Shown piece after piece: positions 33,949-39,684 of a stretch of DNA of 39,684 nucleotides; positions within the stretch are counted from its first letter, which is position 1, and every line of letters starts with the position of its first letter. The DNA comes from Candidatus Anaerobiospirillum pullicola (lineage in GTDB: Bacteria; Pseudomonadota; Gammaproteobacteria; Enterobacterales; Succinivibrionaceae). A program made the position numbers and the translations under genes. The notes under the pieces are model-generated. The model ran no database searches, had not been told where the DNA came from, and saw only the letters and a list, made by a program, of their open reading frames with translations. Location of the stretch: NCBI GenBank assembly GCA_018884035.1, contig JAHLFE010000006.1, positions 1 through 39,684 of the forward strand, written 5' to 3'.

Positions 33949-35718
33949 ATGTCAATGCGCACGCATTACTGTGATCAAGTCGGTTTGCACGAAGAGGGGC
34001 AAACCGTTACCCTATGCGGCTGGGTCAGCAAACGCCGCGATTTAGGTGGCCTCATTTTTATCGATCTGCGTGATCGTAGTGGTTTAGTGCAAGTGGTGTT
34101 TGAGCCAGACGTTAAAGACGTGCACGAAACTGCCTCCACCTTACGTAATGAGTACTGCATTAAGGTCGTTGGCACGGTCAGAAAGCGCCCTGAGTCGCAG
34201 GTTAACTCTAACCTCAAGTCGGGTGCGATTGAGGTTTATGCCTCGGCCTTAGAGATCCTCAATAAGTCCGCCGTGCTGCCTTTAGATTTCAATCAGGACA
34301 ATACCGAGGAGCAGCGCTTACGCTATCGCTACCTCGACTTACGTCGTCCTGAGATCGCACGCAACTTCTTAAAGCGTCATGCGCTGACCCGCTGCGTGCG
34401 TGCCTTCTTAGATGAGCATGGCTTTATCGACGTCGAGACGCCAATGCTGACCAAGGCCACCCCAGAGGGTGCCCGCGACTATCTGGTGCCATCGCGTATT
34501 CACCACGGTAAGTTCTACGCTCTGCCTCAATCCCCACAGCTGTTTAAGCAGCTTTTAATGGTGGCAGGCTTTGATCGCTACTATCAGATCACCAAGTGCT
34601 TCCGTGATGAGGACTTGCGTGCCGACCGTCAGCCAGAGTTTACCCAGATCGATATCGAAACCTCCTTTATGAGCTCGCAGGATGTGCGTGACTTAATGGA
34701 GGAGATGATGGTAGGTCTCTTCAAGAAAGAGGCGAACTACGATTTAGGTAAGCTGCCAGTGTTAACGTGGACTGAGGCGATGGAGCGCTTTGGCTCCGAT
34801 AAGCCTGATCTGCGTATCGACTTTGAGCTGCATTCTTTAGATGCGCTCGTCAAGGACACCGAGTTCAAGGTTTTAGCTGAGCCAGCTAATGACCCTACTT
34901 GCAAGGTGGTGGGCTTGGCGCTGCCAGGTGGCGCTAAGCTGAGCCGCAAGCACATTGATGGCTACACTGACTTTGTAAAGAAGTTAGGTGCCGGTGGCCT
35001 GATGTACATCAAGGTCAATGAGCTGGCCAAAGGCGCTGAGGGCTTACAATCTTCCTTTGCCAAGCACGTCACCCCAGAGCTCTTAGTCAAGGTGGCTCAG
35101 GAGTGCGGCGCTAAGGACGGTGATATCGTCTTTATCGGCTGCGGCAAGACGGTGAAGTGCCAGACCTTTATGGGCGCTTTACGTTGCCAGACCGCACGTG
35201 ACCACGACTTAGTGGGCCCAGGTTACAAGGCTTTATGGGTGATTGACTTCCCAATGTTTGAGATGACTGAGGAAGCCGGTTTAACCGCGATGCACCACCC
35301 TTTTACGGCACCATCGAAGGTGACCCCAGAGCAGCTGATTGCCGATCCAATGAGTGTCTTTGCTGATGCTTATGACATGGTGATTAACGGCTACGAAGTG
35401 GGCGGTGGCTCGGTACGTATTCACAATGAGGACATGCAAAAGGCCGTGTTTAAGGTCTTAGGCATTTCAGACGAGGAAGCCCGCATGAAGTTTGGCTTCT
35501 TACTGGATGCGCTGTCCTTTGGTGCACCTCCTCATGCTGGTTTGGCCTTTGGCTTAGACCGTCTCACCATGCTCTTTACGCACACGGAGAATATCCGTGA
35601 CGTGATCGCTTTCCCTAAGACTACGGCGGCTGCGTGCTTAATGACGGAGGCACCAAATGTGGCTTCGCCAGAAGCCTTGCAAGAGCTGGCCATTGCCATT
35701 ACCGATTTCGAGAAATAG
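33949..35718 (+). CDS. aspS: Aspartate--tRNA ligase
   Basis: Charges tRNA-Asp with aspartate. The 589 residues match the bacterial type (E. coli 590). An N-terminal anticodon-binding OB fold comes first ([20 protein letters not shown]). The class II catalytic core follows, with motif 2 [17 protein letters not shown] (217-233), the bacterial insertion domain in the middle, and motif 3 GLAFGLDRL (531-539). The ATG at 33949 is taken; the second ATG two codons on (MRTHYC, like E. coli MRTEYC) is equally possible. AAAGG lies about ten bases upstream. yebC begins nine bases after the stop, so the pair form an operon. Confidence 0.98.
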   Translation: MSMRTHYCDQVGLHEEGQTVTLCGWVSKRRDLGGLIFIDLRDRSGLVQVVFEPDVKDVHETASTLRNEYCIKVVGTVRKRPESQVNSNLKSGAIEVYASALEILNKSAVLPLDFNQDNTEEQRLRYRYLDLRRPEIARNFLKRHALTRCVRAFLDEHGFIDVETPMLTKATPEGARDYLVPSRIHHGKFYALPQSPQLFKQLLMVAGFDRYYQITKCFRDEDLRADRQPEFTQIDIETSFMSSQDVRDLMEEMMVGLFKKEANYDLGKLPVLTWTEAMERFGSDKPDLRIDFELHSLDALVKDTEFKVLAEPANDPTCKVVGLALPGGAKLSRKHIDGYTDFVKKLGAGGLMYIKVNELAKGAEGLQSSFAKHVTPELLVKVAQECGAKDGDIVFIGCGKTVKCQTFMGALRCQTARDHDLVGPGYKALWVIDFPMFEMTEEAGLTAMHHPFTAPSKVTPEQLIADPMSVFADAYDMVINGYEVGGGSVRIHNEDMQKAVFKVLGISDEEARMKFGFLLDALSFGAPPHAGLAFGLDRLTMLFTHTENIRDVIAFPKTTAAACLMTEAPNVASPEALQELAIAITDFEK

Positions 35719-35727
35719 GAGTTATTT

Positions 35728-36486
35728 ATGTCAGGTCACTCCAAGTGGGCCAATATCCGCTTCCGTAAAGCTGCCCAGGATGCCAAGCGCGGTAAGATTT
35801 TCACCAAGTTAATCCGTGAGATCACCACTGCTGCCCGTTTAGGTGGTGGCGATGAGAGCTCGAATCCACGCTTACGTTCGGCGGTGATTTCTGCTTTAGC
35901 GCAGAACATGACTCGTGACACCATTAAGCGCGCTATTGAGCGTGGCGTTGGTGGTGGTGAGGGCGCTGATTTAGAGTCCATCACCTATGAGGGTTATGGT
36001 GCTGGTGGTGTGGCGGTGATGGTCGAGTGCATGACCGACAACCGTAACCGTACTGCCTCTGATGTGCGTCACGGCTTCTCCAAGTTTGGTGGCAACTTAG
36101 GCACCAATGGCTCGGTGGCATACCTCTTCACCAAGAAGGGTGTGATCAACTTTGTGCCAGACGATGATGGCAAGATGCCAATCGACGAGGAGACCGCTAT
36201 GGACATCGGCCTTGAGGCTGGTGCCGACGATGTGGTGGTTAACGACGATGGCTCCGTGGATATCTACACCACGCCAGAGGCCTTTGCTGATGTGGTTGAC
36301 GCCTTTAATGCTAAGGGCTTTACCCCATCGAATGCTCAGGTGACCATGACGGCCTCGACCGAGACCGCGCTGGATGCTGATGCGGCGGTGAAGTTCATGC
36401 GCATGATCGACTACTTAGAGGATCTCGATGATGTGCAAGAGGTTTATCACAACGCTAACATCCCTGATGATGTTGAGCTGGACTAA
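35728..36486 (+). CDS. yebC: YebC/TACO1-family transcription/translation factor
   Basis: A 252-residue protein with the family start [27 protein letters not shown] split across its highly conserved first helix, then [37 protein letters not shown] and [18 protein letters not shown]. coli YebC is 246 residues. Members have been described as DNA-binding regulators and, more recently, as factors that help ribosomes through proline stretches. AGGAG lies about six bases before the ATG, overlapping the end of aspS. ruvC, which often follows yebC, is absent here. Confidence 0.96.
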   Translation: MSGHSKWANIRFRKAAQDAKRGKIFTKLIREITTAARLGGGDESSNPRLRSAVISALAQNMTRDTIKRAIERGVGGGEGADLESITYEGYGAGGVAVMVECMTDNRNRTASDVRHGFSKFGGNLGTNGSVAYLFTKKGVINFVPDDDGKMPIDEETAMDIGLEAGADDVVVNDDGSVDIYTTPEAFADVVDAFNAKGFTPSNAQVTMTASTETALDADAAVKFMRMIDYLEDLDDVQEVYHNANIPDDVELD

Positions 36487-36503
36487 GCCGCAGCTGCACT
36501 AAG

Positions 36504-36592
36504 GCCTCAGGTGTTTAAGTCACCTTTGAGGCGCAAAGAACCCCACGTGGCGTAGTGGCCGTGTTTGGCTGCTGTGTCATGTGGGGTTTTTG
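36504..36592 (+). terminator. Two hairpins terminating the aspS-yebC operon
   Basis: The first stem is GCCTCA (36504-36509) / TGAGGC (36527-36532) with an inner GGTG/CACC. The second is AACCCCAC (36539-36546) with GTGGGGTT (36581-36588), followed by a T run. The second has a large loop. Confidence 0.7.
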
Positions 36593-36686
36593 CTTGTAGC
36601 GACCAAGCAAGGCTAAGCAAGGGACTGCCGTAAAAGGCAACACCCCCCACCTCAAAGTTAGAGCAAGGGCAAAGACCAAGGAGAGC

Positions 36687-36868
36687 GTTTTCCCCATGTG
36701 TGAGCACAGCTACTTGTCATTAACCTACCTTAGAGATACGTCGCGTTAGCGACGCTTGAGGCTCCATATCAGGTTGCTGCATCAAGGGGCTTAAGCCCAC
36801 CTCAAAGGCCGATTTTAAGCCAATAACATAGGGGAAAATACTCTTAAGGAACAATAGAGAAAACGCTC
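36687..36868 (+). repeat. Dispersed repeat C, direct copy
   Basis: Runs from GTTTTCCCCATGTGTGAGCA to AAAACGCT with the hairpin CGTCGC-GTTA-GCGACG in the middle. It aligns with 27088-27275 along its whole length; the loop base changes while the stem is kept. Confidence 0.85.
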
Positions 36869-37199
36869 TCAAACCAAGAGCTCGGGGCAATGCTCTCAAG
36901 GAAAACACGCAAGATCTAAGAGTGTTGTGCTGGTTGTATTTACCCAGAACAGAGGTTGCGAGCCGCTACTTCTTATCTTGAATCGTAGCACAGAGTATGC
37001 GCTCAGCTCTACTCACGTCTACAGCAAAAACCTGATGTTTATCGGCGTTATCAATAAGAGGCGGCTATTGCTGCTCAGCGATTCATTACTGATGCGGTGT
37101 GCTTGCGTGCTGATTGGGCATGCCAGCGTGCAAGCTCAACGCCCCTGAGATAAGGCGCCGTGAGGCGCTTTGTGGTTTGTGGCTTGCGGCTGGCGCTGA

Positions 37200-37355
37200 G
37201 GAACAAGTGCTCTCATAAGTGATTGCTGCAAGATTAAGTGAAAGGAACGACCACCTCTCGAAAGGAATGGTGCAGGTGAGCCTTAACCTATCTTAAGTTG
37301 CAGCACGCATGATTGCCTGAAATTACGTCATCTCTGAAGACAGTTGCTCCTTAGT
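37200..37355 (-). repeat. Dispersed repeat A, inverted copy
   Basis: CTCATAAGTGATTGCTGCA, GAATGGTGCAGGTGAGCCTT, GCATGATTGCCTGAAATTAC and CAGTTGCTCCTTAGTTCC match the other inverted copies. Confidence 0.75.
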
Positions 37356-37779
37356 TCCTGCGCTCAAGAGAAGGGGCCTTTACTCGCGACGGTGCTGAGG
37401 TGGATGTATCTGGTGGCGGGTGCAGTCAGGGGGCGGCTGTTGGGTGGTAAAGAGCTTTGCGGCTGTGCTAAGAGGCGCCACGTTGTAAGGTGGTAATGCG
37501 CGCTTGAGCGTAAGTGCGTACAATAGAAAAGAGCGTTGGTGGCAGCGCCGAGATCACGCCGGACTGTCCGGATATAGCTGCAGTAAGCTAACACTACCCC
37601 TGTGCGGCCCCAACTCACAGCCAGTAAAGACGGTGTCAACAGGTGCCGTTTCTACATGGCACTTAAATGGCAAGAATGAGTGGCTATAGCTTTAGCTGGT
37701 AGCGCTGCTAGGCTTACTTGCCAGCTCCACTTTGCTGGCACTGCTTGTCGTCTTTTCACAAGGTTTTAGGTTTTGCCCT

Positions 37780-39423
37780 ATGGCTTATAAAATTCTGTGG
37801 TACTCCATTCCAAGCTTGCTCGACACCAGCAGCGGTGCCGCAATCCGCTGCCGCTTGATGCTCTCCAAGCTGCAAGAGCGCGGCATTGAGGTCAAGATTC
37901 TCACCGCTTCTGTGGCCGACGACCCAAAGGGCTTTAAAGAAACCTACGACCAGATGAAGAGCGTGATGCTGCGGCAGCTCTCTGAAGCTAAAGCCGCCGA
38001 GCCAGACAAGGAAAAAGCCGCGCGTCTCGTCCCTAATGACTATGTGAAGTTCCATATCAACAATATGGAGTATTGCATGGTGCTTACGGACAACTTAGAC
38101 ACCGATGATATTACAGCCGCAGAGCAAAACAGAATCTACAGCCATTTTATCGGCATGCTGGAGAGCTTCCAGCCTGATGTCGTGATGGGCTATAGCGGCG
38201 ATCTTTTCTCGGTGGCTTTACGCCGTGAGGCTCAAGCCCGTGGCTTTCAGGTCGTGTATGCACTGTGTAATGGTAGCCACTTAAGCTACAGCTTCTCTGA
38301 CTGCGACATGGTGTTTACCACCTCCAAGGCCACGCAGAAGCTCTACAAAGACAAGGCTAACATCGATGTCGAGACGGTGGGCAACTTTATTGACCCACGC
38401 ATGGCCTTAGCCAATAAAGAAGACCGTAACCCTTACTACGTCACCCTGATTAACCCAATCCCAGCTAAGGGTATCGCGATCTTTATCAAGCTGATCTTAG
38501 CGTACTACGCGCGTCACCCTGACAGCAAGCAGCAGTTCTTAATCGTGAAGAGCCGTGGCAACTTTGCCAATATCATGCACAACCTACATGATGCCAATGG
38601 CGCGCTGCTCTTAGGTGGTACCTCGGAGGCCGGTAACAACGAAGCTGCGCGTGAGATGGAGATCCTGCAGGCGCTGCCAATGATCGACCTTGCGGAGCAC
38701 ACCCGCAACATCTCTGAGGTGTATGCCTTAACAAAGGTCTTAGTGGCACCATCGCTATGGCATGAGAGCTGGGGCCGTGTCGCGACAGAGGCTACCTTAA
38801 ACGGCATTCCGGTGTTAGCCACCGACAATGGCGGTTTACCTGAGGCTATGGGCGGCGCTGGTGTTGGTGGTTTAGTCTTGCCAATTCCAAAGAGCTGTGA
38901 AAAGGACTTCTACTGCCTGCCAACCGATGAGGAAATTGCGCCTTGGGTGGATGCCTTAGAGCAACTCTTAGAGGAAGACTGGTCAGAGCGTTGTCAGCAG
39001 GCGGCGGAGATTAACTCCATTGACAAGAGCGTGGATCGCCTCTACAACATCCTGCTGCCATACTTAAAGAAGGGTAGTGCGCACAAGAAGCCTTTTGGCC
39101 CTAACAGTGCGTACCACAATGTGCCTTTCCTCGCTGAGCACGCGCGACAGGTTAAGGAGTCATTTCTCAAGGCCCAAGCAGAGGCGCAGCACAATGGCGG
39201 TGTGCCTGATTTTAAGACGGCAGCTGAGGGCGGTGACAGTAACGCCGGTGGCGGTGCTTTAGGCGGTGATACCGCCCTGCAGTCCACAGTGCAATCTACA
39301 GTGCAGCCAACTGTGGTCGCGCCACAGGCACCAAGTGCGGCAACGAAGTTACAGGTGCAACGTCCGCAGAGCACGCATGGCCGTGGGCAGAACAACAAAA
39401 AGAAGAACAAGAAGCGTCGCTAA
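37780..39423 (+). CDS. GT4-type glycosyltransferase, paralogue of the 28060 gene
   Basis: A retaining GT-B transferase of 547 residues from the ATG at 37780; an upstream in-frame start at 37732 adds a hydrophobic stretch absent from the paralogue. It begins MAYKILWYSIPSLLDTSSGA, and shares with the other copy LESFQPDVVMGYSGD, TLINPIPAKGIAIFIKL, IDLAEHT and the E-x7-E motif WHESWGRVATE (Glu329, Glu337). It differs by a short insert around residue 282-298. Its C-terminus (from about 470) is Ala/Thr/Gly/Gln-rich and ends in a basic GRGQNNKKKNKKRR patch that may bind membranes or nucleic acid. The sugar and acceptor are unknown. A strong terminator follows, so it is a single-gene unit. Confidence 0.88.
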   Translation: MAYKILWYSIPSLLDTSSGAAIRCRLMLSKLQERGIEVKILTASVADDPKGFKETYDQMKSVMLRQLSEAKAAEPDKEKAARLVPNDYVKFHINNMEYCMVLTDNLDTDDITAAEQNRIYSHFIGMLESFQPDVVMGYSGDLFSVALRREAQARGFQVVYALCNGSHLSYSFSDCDMVFTTSKATQKLYKDKANIDVETVGNFIDPRMALANKEDRNPYYVTLINPIPAKGIAIFIKLILAYYARHPDSKQQFLIVKSRGNFANIMHNLHDANGALLLGGTSEAGNNEAAREMEILQALPMIDLAEHTRNISEVYALTKVLVAPSLWHESWGRVATEATLNGIPVLATDNGGLPEAMGGAGVGGLVLPIPKSCEKDFYCLPTDEEIAPWVDALEQLLEEDWSERCQQAAEINSIDKSVDRLYNILLPYLKKGSAHKKPFGPNSAYHNVPFLAEHARQVKESFLKAQAEAQHNGGVPDFKTAAEGGDSNAGGGALGGDTALQSTVQSTVQPTVVAPQAPSAATKLQVQRPQSTHGRGQNNKKKNKKRR

Positions 39424-39487
39424 GCGCAGCTAAGATCTGCTCAGCACGGTTAAGCGCGTAGCGCCTGCAGAGCGATACGCGCTGTAG

Positions 39488-39530
39488 AGCACAAAGCCTT
39501 ACCACCAGTGGTAGGGCTTTGTTGTTTCTG
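39488..39530 (+). terminator. Strong rho-independent terminator after the second glycosyltransferase
   Basis: The 15-base arms from ACAAAGCC (39491) to GGGCTTTGT (39522) pair almost perfectly around a 2-base loop and are followed by TGTTTC. It is the longest stem among the terminators here. Confidence 0.85.
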
Positions 39531-39566
39531 GGGTAGGAAGAGGTAGTTTAGTGGAGGGGGCCGACC

Positions 39567-39647
39567 ATGAGAAGATCTAAGTTCATTTTTACCAAGCCCA
39601 TAAACAAGGCTTTTCATGAGCCCTATCTCAAGGTAGATCTTGGATAA
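39567..39647 (+). CDS. Short frame at the window end, possibly part of a broken gene
   Basis: An ATG with a strong GGAGGGGG about six bases upstream reads 26 codons (MRRSKFIFTKPINKAF then HEPYLKVDLG) to a TAA. The sequence has no recognised family. Its good ribosome site and quick stop suggest either a small peptide or the first part of a gene broken by frameshift and continuing beyond the window. Confidence 0.25.
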   Translation: MRRSKFIFTKPINKAFHEPYLKVDLG

Positions 39648-39684
39648 AGCATGTGGCTTATGGTCAAAATAAGGTCAAGAACCC

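Larger units (their letters stand above)
36593..37779. other. Spacer between yebC and the second glycosyltransferase
   Basis: About 1.2 kb with a repeat C copy and an inverted repeat A copy. A 73-codon frame (36927-37148, GTG start) is followed by a GCGCC-GTGA-GGCGC hairpin (about 37156-37169), but has no clear ribosome site or recognisable family, so it is not called as a gene. Confidence 0.5.

Noticed and set aside
36927-37148. 73-codon GTG frame followed by a hairpin
   Set aside because: No clear ribosome site or family; the hairpin alone is not enough.

Overview
The window looks like a chromosomal segment of a gammaproteobacterium, most plausibly of the Succinivibrionaceae/Aeromonadales side. 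The reasons are the gammaproteobacterial heat-shock order tig-clpP-clpX-lon, enterobacterial-type crr and ptsI, a MotY-type flagellar protein, CreD, and aspS followed by yebC. The species call is inference; there is no rRNA to anchor it. Genes are separated by unusually long spacers (often 0.5-1.4 kb), and leucine is often encoded by TTA.

Layout. 1-2.3 kb, minus strand: crr (IIA-Glc) followed by a broken ptsI (frameshift plus lost C-terminus) that ends at a 22-bp periodic hairpin array. 3.9-6.9 kb: a MotY-like OmpA-fold protein and a membrane-anchored Sel1/TPR protein. 7.4-9.4 kb: a small secreted Arg/Asp-repeat protein, and on the minus strand a GH84 beta-N-acetylglucosaminidase. 10.3-19 kb: the proteostasis block tig, clpP, clpX, lon, with two good sigma-32 promoter matches. 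19.2-25 kb, minus strand: an AAA-ATPase/PD-(D/E)XK protein with a glutamine-rich repeat tail, and a giant SppA. 26.1-27 kb: an orphan amino-acid-binding protein. 28-39.4 kb: two paralogous GT4 glycosyltransferases flank a CreD homologue and the fmdB, aspS, yebC group. The first glycosyltransferase is preceded by a G11 tract inside a small start-codon frame.

Two themes stand out. First, many conserved proteins carry long low-complexity extensions absent from well-studied homologues: ClpP (about 188 residues), Lon (both ends), trigger factor (C-terminus), SppA (about 200-residue Gly/Asn/Tyr-rich N-terminus plus an internal insert), CreD (about 215-residue N-terminus) and the nuclease-like protein (about 185-residue Gln-rich tail). 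Second, the spacers are seeded with at least three families of dispersed 150-220 bp repeats, here named A, B and C, present in both orientations with no convincing coding content.

No tRNA, rRNA, CRISPR array, intact transposase or complete mobile element was recognised. I found no complete novel defence or biosynthetic system. The best candidates for something undescribed are the tailed ClpP with ClpX, the prion-like SppA, the G11 switch candidate before the glycosyltransferase, and the repeat families.
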